Source: an uncultured Fretibacterium sp.
Lineage (GTDB): Bacteria > Synergistota > Synergistia > Synergistales > Aminobacteriaceae
NCBI GenBank assembly: GCA_937892105.1
Contig: CALAUZ010000396.1
Location: forward strand, 1-16,407
DNA length: 16,407 nt
Direction of reading: 5' to 3'
Shown here piece by piece: positions 1 through 6,767 of the stretch; position 1 is the first letter of the stretch, and every line of letters begins with the position of its first letter. Below the pieces are notes generated by a model. It saw only the letters and a list, made by a program, of their open reading frames with translations. It had not been told where the DNA came from and ran no database searches. Made by a program: the position numbers and the translations under genes.

Positions 1-228
1 GTATATGTCTGTGGCTGAGCCGTCCACTGCCTTAATACAGAACTCAAAAATCTTGGTCTTGCCTTCCTCTCCTGGCTCTATGAGTTCAACGCCTTCGCCC
101 ATATCCAGCACCCAGCTGCTGCCATTGTTTGTCATGGGAAAATACATCCAACTATCAGACTTTGGTGCGCTGTCGCTATTGTAGAGAGAGCCAAAGAAAT
201 AAATGTCAGACACATTGCCAGTCGTCGT
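1..228 (-). other. Unrelated in-frame tail replacing the ATPase catalytic domain
   Basis: Past codon 309 the frame encodes a polar segment rich in Gly, Ser, Asp and aromatic residues, for example GNVSDIYFFGSLYN and WMYFPMTNNGSSWVLDMG. I do not recognise it as any part of a P-type ATPase. The other two minus-strand frames here contain stops and no ATPase motifs, so a simple frameshift does not rescue the gene. The look is that of a beta-rich extracellular or structural protein, but that is only an impression. The junction lies near 213-231. It could be a real rearrangement, an insertion or an assembly misjoin. Confidence 0.6.
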
Positions 229-1155
229 TACTTCCGCAAGCCTCTCAATAAATATTCCGCCTTTAACGAGAATACCTCGCCTTCCAGCACCTCCTGTTGC
301 CGCAAAAAACGCAAGTGGAACGCTCACTACAAGCGCACAAGGGCAGCTTACTACGAGAAACGTCAAAGCCCTGTAAGCCCATGAATGCCAATCACCCCGC
401 AATAATGACGGAACTACAGCAAGCACTATGGCAGATATGCATACGGCAGGGGTATATACTTTTGCGAAACGCGTAATGAACTTCTCAGATTGTGATTTGC
501 TGGCGGAATTGTCCTCGATTAGCGCGAGTATCTTTGAGGCTGCTGACTGCTGGAACGTCCGCACTGTCCTTACCCTGAGAACACCGGAAAGGTTTACGCA
601 GCCGCTGAGAACTTCATCACCGGCCATGACATCACGCGGCAGGCTTTCCCCCGTTAATGCTGAAGTATCAACTCCAGAATGCCCATCAATAATCACGCCG
701 TCTAATGGTATCTTTTCGCCGGGACTTATAACTATGACGCTTCCTTCCTCAACACATGAAGGTTCAACGCGCTCTGTAATTCCGATTTCACGTTCGAGGT
801 TGGCATAGTCTGGTCTCAAATCCATTAAAGCAGTTATGCTGTCTCTGGTTCTGTCTGAAGCATAATCAGAGAAAGTCTCGCCTAACTGGTAGAATATCAT
901 CACAGCACAAGCCTCGCTGTATTCACCGAGTATAAGTGCGCCGATTGTAGCTATTGACATGAGGAAGCATTCGCCGAATATTTCACCGTGAGTTATCCCC
1001 TCCCATGCCTCAAGAAGAACATCATATCCGGCAATGACATACGGAACGAGATATATTGCGAACCTGACTGCTCCTTCAACGGGTAAGAAATGCGCTGAGA
1101 CGAGACAGAGTACAGCAACAACAATACGCAGAATTATCTTCACGCGTTCATTCAA
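1..1155 (-). CDS. Heavy-metal P1B-type ATPase, N-terminal part fused in frame to unrelated sequence (runs off window)
   Basis: The first ~309 residues are the N-terminal part of a CadA/ZntA-type metal exporter of the inner membrane. There is no soluble N-terminal HMA domain; the protein begins directly with hydrophobic helices (about 7-27, 31-48 and 62-94). The actuator motif TGES is at residues 168-171 and the transmembrane metal-site CPC at 271-273, inside SCPCAL. The family continues after 'ERLAEV' (V309) with a short lead into the phosphorylated DKTG motif. Here the frame instead runs on for 76 codons without DKTG and without a stop. I chose the TTG start at 1155-1153 because AGGAG lies 9 bases upstream and the nearby ATG (1151) is in another frame that stops at once. 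It follows arsR on the same strand, so metal-responsive efflux is likely for the intact gene. Zn, Cd or Pb cannot be told apart here. As read, the product cannot be a working pump. Confidence 0.8.
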   Translation of the reverse strand, partial: MNERVKIILRIVVAVLCLVSAHFLPVEGAVRFAIYLVPYVIAGYDVLLEAWEGITHGEIFGECFLMSIATIGALILGEYSEACAVMIFYQLGETFSDYASDRTRDSITALMDLRPDYANLEREIGITERVEPSCVEEGSVIVISPGEKIPLDGVIIDGHSGVDTSALTGESLPRDVMAGDEVLSGCVNLSGVLRVRTVRTFQQSAASKILALIEDNSASKSQSEKFITRFAKVYTPAVCISAIVLAVVPSLLRGDWHSWAYRALTFLVVSCPCALVVSVPLAFFAATGGAGRRGILVKGGIFIERLAEVTTTGNVSDIYFFGSLYNSDSAPKSDSWMYFPMTNNGSSWVLDMGEGVELIEPGEEGKTKIFEFCIKAVDGSATDIY

Positions 1156-1174
1156 TTTTTACATCTCCTAACAG

Positions 1175-1190
1175 TCAAACAATCATTTGA
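1175..1190. promoter_or_regulatory. CadC/ArsR-like operator
   Basis: The sequence TCAAACAATCATTTGA is an inverted repeat with 5-base arms (TCAAA / TTTGA) and a 6-base spacer. It closely resembles the operator bound by the ArsR-family Cd sensor CadC, as I remember it (TCAAATAAATATTTGA). It sits just downstream of the predicted -10 of the ATPase promoter, where a bound ArsR-type repressor would block initiation. The gene immediately upstream encodes such a repressor. Confidence 0.6.
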
Positions 1191-1198
1191 ATATTAGA

Positions 1199-1226
1199 AT
1201 TATAGCGCGTTATTTTTCGGGGTCAA
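1199..1226 (-). promoter_or_regulatory. Sigma70-type promoter for the metal ATPase
   Basis: On the minus strand TTGACC (1226-1221) is followed by a 16-base spacer and a perfect TATAAT (1204-1199). The -35 lies inside the end of arsR. Transcription would begin near 1192, giving a leader of about 37 bases to the TTG start, with the CadC-like palindrome covering the start site. The ATPase can therefore be induced separately from arsR. Confidence 0.6.
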
Positions 1227-1587
1227 CAGGGCATTTAATTTTGAACATTGCTTCTATGGTTTTGTGAAGTAAATCGGCTTCCTTTGTTGCACTGAGAGTG
1301 TAATGAATTTCCTTTCCAGAGCGTGTGGACGTAACAATTCCGCTTCTCCGCAACAGTTGAAGATGGTGGGAAGCTACAGCCTTGCTAGTTCCGATTGCCG
1401 CCGCAATATCAGAGACGCATTCCTTAGTGTGGCAGAGTATCCATAGTATTTTGAGCCTTGTTGCATCGCCAAGCTGTGCAAAAACTGAGGCTGCCTGTGT
1501 GAAGTCCTCACTGTCCGGCATGGTTTCAAGCACTTGCTGTATATTTCTGTCGTGATTATGGGGGAGTGTATTCATGTGTGAAGTCAT
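1210..1587 (-). CDS. ArsR/SmtB-family metal-responsive repressor
   Basis: This is a 125-residue winged-helix DNA-binding protein of the ArsR/SmtB family, which represses metal-resistance genes until metal binds. The core is typical: LGDATRLKIL at 39-48, then a helix-turn-helix near 57-81 with SHHLQLLRRSG, and the wing around 85-98. Possible metal ligands are C52 and C57 near the start of the recognition region (the CadC/ArsR place), C119 near the end, and H4, H10 and H12 in a His-rich N-terminal tail. This is closer to a thiolate CadC/CmtR-like site than to the D/H/H/E alpha-5 site of CzrA, but the exact metal is uncertain. The gene is followed 54 bases later by the ATPase it probably controls. 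The start could be M1 (1587) or M5 (1575); a purine-rich AAAAAGG sits 2 bases from the first and 14 from the second. Confidence 0.88.
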   Translation of the reverse strand: MTSHMNTLPHNHDRNIQQVLETMPDSEDFTQAASVFAQLGDATRLKILWILCHTKECVSDIAAAIGTSKAVASHHLQLLRRSGIVTSTRSGKEIHYTLSATKEADLLHKTIEAMFKIKCPVDPEK

Positions 1588-1604
1588 ATCCTTTTTGCGC
1601 CATG

Positions 1605-1617
1605 TGAATTATATTCA
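1605..1617. promoter_or_regulatory. Candidate arsR promoter -10 with overlapping palindrome
   Basis: TGAATTATATTCA is a palindrome with 5-base arms (TGAAT / ATTCA) about a 3-base centre, 18 bases upstream of the arsR start. On the minus strand it contains TATAAT (1613-1608), a good -10, with TTTACA 19 bases further upstream as a loosely spaced -35. Inverted TGAA/TTCA half-sites are common in SmtB/ArsR-family operators, so autoregulation is plausible. The spacer is one base shorter than in many known sites. Confidence 0.4.
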
Positions 1618-1658
1618 TTGACAGGGAAGCAGTGTAAAACCTCCCTGCCGCTATCGTC

Positions 1659-2384
1659 CTAGCGTACTATTATAATGTCAGAAAATGTGTTTACTTTACG
1701 CACAAGCCTGTAGACATTACCTGATGAAGGTATACCTCTAGGCTCATAGTATAAGTCATCCGACATAAGAAAGCCCGCGCCAGTGCCTGTACCCATTTTT
1801 ATGCTTGTAATGCCTATGTCGCTTGAGATTACGGCATTGATGAGGTTCGCACCGCTGTTTGTGTTCTGGGGATTTGTCTGAACGTAGACAGGAAGATGTC
1901 CCACTATGTCAAAACTTGCCGTATTTATGCCGGATATTGCCAAGTTCCTGTAACGCAGTAAATTTCCTCCTGTTCGATTTACAGTTCCGCCGTGTTTTGC
2001 CGTATTGTTCACCCCGTGAGGGTCATACGCAAACACTACGCTGCCTGTGGCGTTATCGACTACTGCAAGGGTATTATTGTTGCCTATCTCCTCGCTGAAG
2101 CCCAAATTGAACGCTGCCTGTGTCGCTTTACTGCCTATATTGGCTATGTAGTACCTGTTCCCGTCCATGCCTGAGAGATCTGAACTGACGTAAATCCTGT
2201 AGCTCTTGTTGACCTCAAATGCAGGAGAACTCAGTAACGCCGACTGTACAACCTCGTAAGTTGCTTCATCGTTCTGGCTGAATGATGACGAGGAAGTTGA
2301 TGAACTTCCTCCCCCGCAGCCTGACAATGCGAACAGCGCAGACAAAATAATTGCGGAACAAACCAAACTATGCAACTTCTTCAT
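1659..2384 (-). CDS. Lipoprotein, paralogue of the N-terminal half of the neighbouring 724-residue lipoprotein
   Basis: The 241-residue protein starts with a lipoprotein signal: a basic N-terminus, a hydrophobic stretch and the lipobox LSGC with C23. A Gly/Ser linker (24-36) follows. Residues ~52-160 align by eye with residues ~51-167 of the protein encoded at 2500-4674. Shared points are SSPA, SYxIY, YYxA, an LxFxE block, VxFxYxPxG, GG and LxxYxNLxxxG with a final DI. The ends also match loosely (GxxLxxDLxYxP). The carbohydrate-binding domain of the larger protein is absent. I do not recognise the shared module as a named family, and function is unknown. The protein should be anchored to a membrane and face the periplasm or outside. 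AGGAGG lies 14 bases before the ATG. The gene has only weak promoter-like sequence (CATAAT) after the upstream terminator. Confidence 0.8.
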   Translation of the reverse strand: MKKLHSLVCSAIILSALFALSGCGGGSSSTSSSSFSQNDEATYEVVQSALLSSPAFEVNKSYRIYVSSDLSGMDGNRYYIANIGSKATQAAFNLGFSEEIGNNNTLAVVDNATGSVVFAYDPHGVNNTAKHGGTVNRTGGNLLRYRNLAISGINTASFDIVGHLPVYVQTNPQNTNSGANLINAVISSDIGITSIKMGTGTGAGFLMSDDLYYEPRGIPSSGNVYRLVRKVNTFSDIIIVR

Positions 2385-2443
2385 GATAAAAATGGTATCC
2401 TCCTTGTGTGAAAAATTTTGTGTCTTATTATGACATTATGCCA

Positions 2444-2480
2444 CAAAAAAAGGAGAGCATCTCCCTGAAGAAATGCTCTC
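2444..2480 (-). terminator. Rho-independent terminator of the 724-residue lipoprotein gene
   Basis: On the minus strand an 8-base perfect stem, GAGAGCAT pairing with ATGCTCTC (2480-2473 with 2460-2453), is followed at once by C and seven T (2451-2445). It lies 19 bases after the stop codon, so the large lipoprotein gene is probably transcribed apart from the smaller one. Confidence 0.9.
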
Positions 2481-2499
2481 TGAGTAATTACTGATAACG

Positions 2500-4674
2500 C
2501 TAGTTGTTCTGAACTCCGCCGAAGTTGTTGACTTTGTTATAAAGTGTGAATATTGTGCTTGTTGTCGGGAAGTTGTTGGGTCTTTCATTAGTCTCATCGC
2601 TTGACACAGGAGTCCCGAAGGTTATCGTCATTACTGTGTTCCCGCTGTAATCCGTAACGGTAGTTATGTCTTTCTTGAGGCTGACATCATCGCTTGAGGT
2701 ACCACTGTTTTCTCCTGTAGTGCCGTTGTTCTCCTGGCCTGGCTGGTTGGGGTTAAAAGTGTTTGAGGCCTGCTGCCAGTTAAATGTGGCGTTGGGGGAG
2801 ACATAGTATCCCTTCTCAGCGTCAATTCCTGCCTCGCCGTTCGAGTTATACTGCTGGCTTCCTGCCGAAATGTTGAGTGTCCCGCCTTTTATGACAACCC
2901 AGCCGTTGGAGTCTATTCCGTCCCCGCCTGATGAATTTATCGTGAGCGTACCACCGTCCATCGTGAAAACTGAAGTATCGTCCTCGTTCACGTTGATACC
3001 GTCATCGGGAGCAGTAACGTTGACCGTACCACTGTCAATCAGCATGTGGAGTTCCGCATCAAGTCCCTCGAATGTCCTTGACGTTATATTCAGCGTTCCT
3101 GAGTTCGAGCCAGTCTCAGAGCCTATCACCATTGACACAAACGAGTAAAATGCCCCGTCCATCTTGTACATCTTCTTCTGGTCGGAAATGTCCGTTCCGT
3201 TGACCTTCGTTGCAGAGTCTTTCGGTTTGAGCTTCATGATCCTGTAGACATTCGCACCGGTAAAGCTGTTTGTGCTTCCGTCAGCAATAATTACGATTGC
3301 TCCCGTGTTTGTGCCTGTTGTGTTGTTGAGGCTGGAGCCTACATCGAATGATACTATGTCAGCTTCAGGGCCGCACTCATAGACATTATGGAATACTATA
3401 GCCGGTGCAACGCTGCAACTTACCGTTACGGTGTCGAGAATTACTGCGACCTGGTCAGAGCTGCTCTTGCCATCGTTAGCGTCGATCCATATCTGCCCCG
3501 TCCATGTGCCTTTAAGCCTGTAAGTTCCCGGCCTTGTGATGTGGAGAACAGGATTTGCGTATGCCTCTCCCGCTGAGTGCGTCATTGTCGAGTATGCCGC
3601 AATGCTTGTGCCTGCCACTGACTGAACTTGCATTCTAGGTGTCTCTGTGCCGTTCCCGCTCTGACTGCTGGGAGGAATTATGCCCTGATCTCTGGAAGGA
3701 ATTCCAGACATCTCACCGTTTCCTCCGGGAAGATTTCCGGGACCGCCCTGTCCTGCCTGGCCTGCGATCTGCGTTGGAAGACAGGCGAGAATATATGGCC
3801 CTGCAAACAAATTTCCGTTTGTGGACGTGTACTTGCTTATCTCTGAGGATACTTTGTCCGCACTGGAATCGTAGTACACAACGTATTCGGTATCTTCATC
3901 TTTACTAGCTGTCTGTGTGGTTACGAAATTGAGGGTATTGGGCGTGTAACGAATATCGCGGGCAATATATACCCCATCGTTTGACTGCACCATCGAAAGC
4001 ATTTCGTCTTCATCGTACTCTGTCGTGCCATTTCCCAGCGTCCAGTATTCATCAGCATGGTCAGGAGATACATGCCACACGAAATCAATCGCTGGAACAG
4101 AGCCGGTTGACGCTCCCGAAAGCGTGGCTGTTGTCGATGAAGCATCGAGGCTTATCACTATTTCATCGCTCGTCTCAATGTCAATAGCAGCTCCTGTAAC
4201 ATTGAGGTTGGAGTACTTCTGGAGCTTCATACCACCGCCGCCCGTCTGAGCAAGGTACATCATTCCGCCTGCCGCAGGTTGCGTAGATGTGTCCTGCCCT
4301 GAACCATCAGGATTGTAGCCGAATATCGCTTTGTTATCGCTCGAACGCACTATTACGAATGCGTCATTGCTGAATGCCTCTGTAAATTCGAGGTTCATCG
4401 TTATGACGTTTTCTGCACTGGTAACGGGAGCTACATAATACATTGCTACATCAGGGCTTGTACCGCGTACAATGGCATTCTTGTAGATTTTGTAGCTCTC
4501 TCCCTTCACTAACGCAGGTGAACTCACAGCCATGATTTTCCTGTTTGTGCTTGCAGTTGGGGTAGAACTTGAGCTGGAACTGTCGTTATCACTGCTCCCG
4601 CAACCTGAAGCGGTTAGCACGAAAACCAGTGCGGCCATGAACGTAAAATAAACAATACTTGGTAACTTCTTCAT
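2500..4674 (-). CDS. Lipoprotein with Cthe_2159-type carbohydrate-binding beta-helix domain
   Basis: The 724-residue protein has a lipoprotein signal peptide with C25 in TASGC and then a Ser-rich linker (26-44). Residues ~51-268 form a module shared with the 241-residue neighbour. Residues 303-345 are a Gly/Pro/Asn-rich linker. Residues ~376-635 match the Cthe_2159 (DUF4353) family, whose founding member is a calcium-binding parallel beta-helix that binds cellulose or pectin-like acidic polysaccharide. The visible signs are GTYRLKGTWTGQIWIDANDG, repeated TLxI/GG turns, and the DDGINVNEDD and GGDGIDSN blocks followed by VIKGGTLNI. The Asp-rich turns would suit calcium. A short Asn/Thr-rich tail follows. 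AGGAGG lies 8 bases before the ATG. It probably acts at the cell surface in polysaccharide attachment; this is inferred from the domain. No glycosidase is visible nearby. Confidence 0.85.
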   Translation of the reverse strand: MKKLPSIVYFTFMAALVFVLTASGCGSSDNDSSSSSSTPTASTNRKIMAVSSPALVKGESYKIYKNAIVRGTSPDVAMYYVAPVTSAENVITMNLEFTEAFSNDAFVIVRSSDNKAIFGYNPDGSGQDTSTQPAAGGMMYLAQTGGGGMKLQKYSNLNVTGAAIDIETSDEIVISLDASSTTATLSGASTGSVPAIDFVWHVSPDHADEYWTLGNGTTEYDEDEMLSMVQSNDGVYIARDIRYTPNTLNFVTTQTASKDEDTEYVVYYDSSADKVSSEISKYTSTNGNLFAGPYILACLPTQIAGQAGQGGPGNLPGGNGEMSGIPSRDQGIIPPSSQSGNGTETPRMQVQSVAGTSIAAYSTMTHSAGEAYANPVLHITRPGTYRLKGTWTGQIWIDANDGKSSSDQVAVILDTVTVSCSVAPAIVFHNVYECGPEADIVSFDVGSSLNNTTGTNTGAIVIIADGSTNSFTGANVYRIMKLKPKDSATKVNGTDISDQKKMYKMDGAFYSFVSMVIGSETGSNSGTLNITSRTFEGLDAELHMLIDSGTVNVTAPDDGINVNEDDTSVFTMDGGTLTINSSGGDGIDSNGWVVIKGGTLNISAGSQQYNSNGEAGIDAEKGYYVSPNATFNWQQASNTFNPNQPGQENNGTTGENSGTSSDDVSLKKDITTVTDYSGNTVMTITFGTPVSSDETNERPNNFPTTSTIFTLYNKVNNFGGVQNN

Positions 4675-4759
4675 GGTAAATCCTCCTTATTATAAGGTAA
4701 TTTTACTGATTATTTTATCACTAAAACATGTAAATATGGTGAAAATTTTTTCATCAGCA

Positions 4760-4765
4760 TATAAT
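4760..4765 (+). promoter_or_regulatory. Candidate -10 box for the thiT-cbiA transcript
   Basis: TATAAT occurs about 10 bases before the 5' edge of the riboswitch, where the promoter must lie. The -35 is poor: TGGTGA at 4737-4742, with a 17-base spacer. A start near 4772 would put the aptamer at the very 5' end of the transcript. Confidence 0.45.
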
Positions 4766-4772
4766 ATATTAA

Positions 4773-4870
4773 TATTCAGGGGAGCTTATTTCGCTGAGAG
4801 GATACAACATACATGTCATAATTGTATCGACCCTTTGAACCTGATACGGATAATGCCGCCGCAGGAAGTA
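4773..4870 (+). ncRNA. TPP riboswitch (THI element) controlling thiT
   Basis: The conserved thi-box core is present in order: GGGG (4779-4782), GCTGAGAG (4793-4800), ACCC-TTGAACCTGAT (4830-4845), GGATAATGCC (4848-4857) and GCAGGAAG (4861-4868). These make the two arms that grip the pyrimidine and the pyrophosphate of thiamin pyrophosphate. An extra hairpin fits between them, GATACAA (4801-4807) with TTGTATC (4822-4828), the optional P3a arm. P1 can form from TATTC (4773-4777) and GAAGTA (4865-4870) with one bulge. The following gene is a thiamin transporter, so TPP should switch uptake off. No terminator is visible between aptamer and gene, so control is probably at translation. Confidence 0.95.
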
Positions 4871-4885
4871 CATTACAGCAACTTG

Positions 4886-4912
4886 CCCTGAAGTAATTTC
4901 ACAGTCAGGAGG
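4886..4912 (+). promoter_or_regulatory. Proposed Shine-Dalgarno sequestering segment of the TPP riboswitch
   Basis: AGGAGG (4907-4912) is the thiT ribosome site, 10 bases before the ATG. CCTGA (4887-4891) can pair with TCAGG (4905-4909), masking its first half. The same region, CCCTGAA (4886-4892), is perfectly complementary to TTCAGGG (4775-4781), the 5' side of P1. Two exclusive folds can therefore be drawn. This is read from the sequence by eye, not from a folding calculation. Confidence 0.45.
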
Positions 4913-4922
4913 AATATTATTA

Positions 4923-5432
4923 ATGCCTTCAAAGCACAGCAACACGTTAATACTCACAGAAGGTGCATTGTGCATAGCATTGTCATTCGTATTAGCAAAA
5001 ATTAACCTTTTCACAATGCCGCAGGGAGGTTCCGTAGATTTCGAGCTTGTACCGCTTATTATTTTCACCTACCGCAGAGGCTGGAAGTGGGGGCTAAGGG
5101 CAGGTGTCCTCTCGGGAATAATGCACATACTTCTCGGCGCATACTTCTTCAGCCCAATTCAGGTCATTCTGGATTACCCGCTCGCGTATTCGTTCATAGG
5201 ACTGGTAGATCTCCATCCTTTCTGGCTTGGACTGATAGCGGCTTGGGCAGGGCAAACTGCTTCCAGTGTTGTGTCAGGCGCAATATTCTTCGCAGAGTAC
5301 GCTCCTGAAGGGCAAAATCCCTGGGTTTACTCGTTCTTCTACAATGCTCCTGTTCTCGGTGCAAAATATATAGTGTCAGGGATTGCGGCATTAATACTCT
5401 GGAAAGTTCTGGAACGCGATTTATCCGTATAG
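4923..5432 (+). CDS. thiT: ThiT, thiamin-binding S component of an ECF transporter
   Basis: This small integral membrane protein of 169 residues has about six hydrophobic segments. It matches the ThiT family (the substrate-specific subunit that captures thiamin for the shared EcfA/A'/T energising module). Family marks are LTEGALCIALS near the N-terminus, MPQGGSVDFELVPL (32-45), the RRG turn at 51-53, ILDYPLAYSFIGL (82-94), H100 and the thiamin-pocket region PWVYSFFYNAP (133-143). No ECF ATPase or T subunit lies in the window, so this is a group II type S component using a module encoded elsewhere. It sits directly behind a TPP riboswitch, which independently supports thiamin as substrate. The start has AGGAGG 10 bases upstream. 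Confidence 0.95.
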   Translation: MPSKHSNTLILTEGALCIALSFVLAKINLFTMPQGGSVDFELVPLIIFTYRRGWKWGLRAGVLSGIMHILLGAYFFSPIQVILDYPLAYSFIGLVDLHPFWLGLIAAWAGQTASSVVSGAIFFAEYAPEGQNPWVYSFFYNAPVLGAKYIVSGIAALILWKVLERDLSV

Positions 5433-5435
5433 CTT

Positions 5436-6767
5436 GTGGGAAGAATTATCATTGCCGGAGCTTCAAGCCATTCCGGTAAAACCACAATAACCTGCGGACT
5501 TCTCGCTTCACTCAGGCGCAGAGGACTTAACATCATAGCCTACAAGACCGGGCCGGACTACATCGACACGGAATATCTGCGAAGGTCTGGACACTGTGAG
5601 GCATACAACCTTGATACATGGCTGATGAACGAGGACATGACACGCGAGCTTTTCACCATTACATCACGAGGTCATGACATTGCTGTAATCGAGGGAGCGA
5701 TGGGATTATATGACGGGGGCATCAACGGTACTTCAGGAATTGCGGGACTGCTTGATGTTCCTGTTGTACTCGTCATTAACGCAAGTTCAATGGGTGAGAG
5801 TGCGGCGGCAGTGGCTCTTGGATTTCGTGAGTATGACCGTAACATTAACCTTGCCGGAGTAATCCTGAACTTCACGGGGTCTGGCTATCACACTAAGATT
5901 ATTGCCGACGTTCTTGAGGAGAAGGGCATAAAGTTTCTTGGAGCATTAAGGCGCGATGATGATGTTGCTGTTCCAGAGAGGCATTTGGGGCTGCTTCAGG
6001 CGTGGGAAAATTCAGCGTATGACTTCGAGCGTTTAGGTCAGAAAATTGACGAATGCGTTGACGTTGACGGGGTACTCAGAATTGCTAGTAATGTACGGGA
6101 GCTTAGGCCATGCGGTGATACGGCAATACCTGCGGTGAAACATGAAGTTGTCGTGGGTGTTGCGCACGATGAGGCGTTTGCGTTCTGTTACCCTGAGAGC
6201 CTGAGAATGCTTGAGGCTATGGGAGCAGAGATAGTACACTTCAGCCCTCTTCATGACGACATATTACCTTATGCCGACGGATATATATTCGGCGGCGGCT
6301 TTCCGGAAGTCTTCGCGTCAGAACTTTCTGGCAACATACCCATGCTTCGGAGCGTCAGGGAATGCAGGAAGCCCCTGCTTGCCGAATGCGGAGGAATGAT
6401 GTACCTTTGCAGGAACATTAAGGATTTAGAGGGAAATGATTACAGCATGGCAGGAGTAATACCCTTCAACTCATACATGACTGGCAGAGCTGTGATGGGG
6501 TACATGACGGGACGTGCGCTGAGAGACAATATACTTTGCAGGAAGAACGACACTATACGCGGCCATGAGTTTCACTATTCGAGGGTTGAACCGGAAATTT
6601 TGCCTGACACATGCGCGTTTGAACTTACCAGAAGGAACATCGGGACATCACATTACGGCGGATATGCGAAAGATAATATACTTGCCTCATATCTTCACAT
6701 AAACTTTTTCGGAAATGCAGAACTTGCTGAAAAATTCATGAATGTATTGACTTCAAGCAGGCTTTAA
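5436..6767 (+). CDS. cbiA: CbiA, cobyrinate a,c-diamide synthase
   Basis: This 443-residue amidotransferase uses glutamine and ATP to amidate side chains a and c of cobyrinic acid in B12 synthesis. The N-terminal ATPase half has the P-loop GASSHSGKTT (8-17), KTGPDYIDTEYL (37-48) and VIEGAMGLYDG (84-94). The C-terminal class I glutaminase half has the nucleophile C318 in LLAECGGMMYL and H421 in ASYLHINF. Length and both domains are complete. The start is GTG at 5436, 3 bases after the thiT stop, with only a weak ribosome site inside thiT, so it is probably translated by coupling and shares the TPP-riboswitch transcript. No other cobalamin gene is in the window. A hydrogenobyrinate-type or sirohydrochlorin-type substrate cannot be excluded from sequence alone. 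Confidence 0.9.
   Translation: MGRIIIAGASSHSGKTTITCGLLASLRRRGLNIIAYKTGPDYIDTEYLRRSGHCEAYNLDTWLMNEDMTRELFTITSRGHDIAVIEGAMGLYDGGINGTSGIAGLLDVPVVLVINASSMGESAAAVALGFREYDRNINLAGVILNFTGSGYHTKIIADVLEEKGIKFLGALRRDDDVAVPERHLGLLQAWENSAYDFERLGQKIDECVDVDGVLRIASNVRELRPCGDTAIPAVKHEVVVGVAHDEAFAFCYPESLRMLEAMGAEIVHFSPLHDDILPYADGYIFGGGFPEVFASELSGNIPMLRSVRECRKPLLAECGGMMYLCRNIKDLEGNDYSMAGVIPFNSYMTGRAVMGYMTGRALRDNILCRKNDTIRGHEFHYSRVEPEILPDTCAFELTRRNIGTSHYGGYAKDNILASYLHINFFGNAELAEKFMNVLTSSRL

Noticed and set aside
428..808. Open frame of 126 codons on the plus strand
   Set aside because: It lies antisense to the well-supported P-type ATPase frame, covering the TGES region, and has no recognisable domain or good ribosome site.
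1622..1647. CAGGGA / TCCCTG inverted repeat after the 241-residue lipoprotein gene
   Set aside because: It is only a 6-base stem with a 14-base loop and no T-run on either strand. It is too weak to call a terminator.
4689..4694. Perfect minus-strand TATAAT before the 724-residue lipoprotein gene
   Set aside because: A -10 here would place the transcription start inside or beyond its AGGAGG ribosome site. It is better explained as part of the palindrome at 4685-4697.
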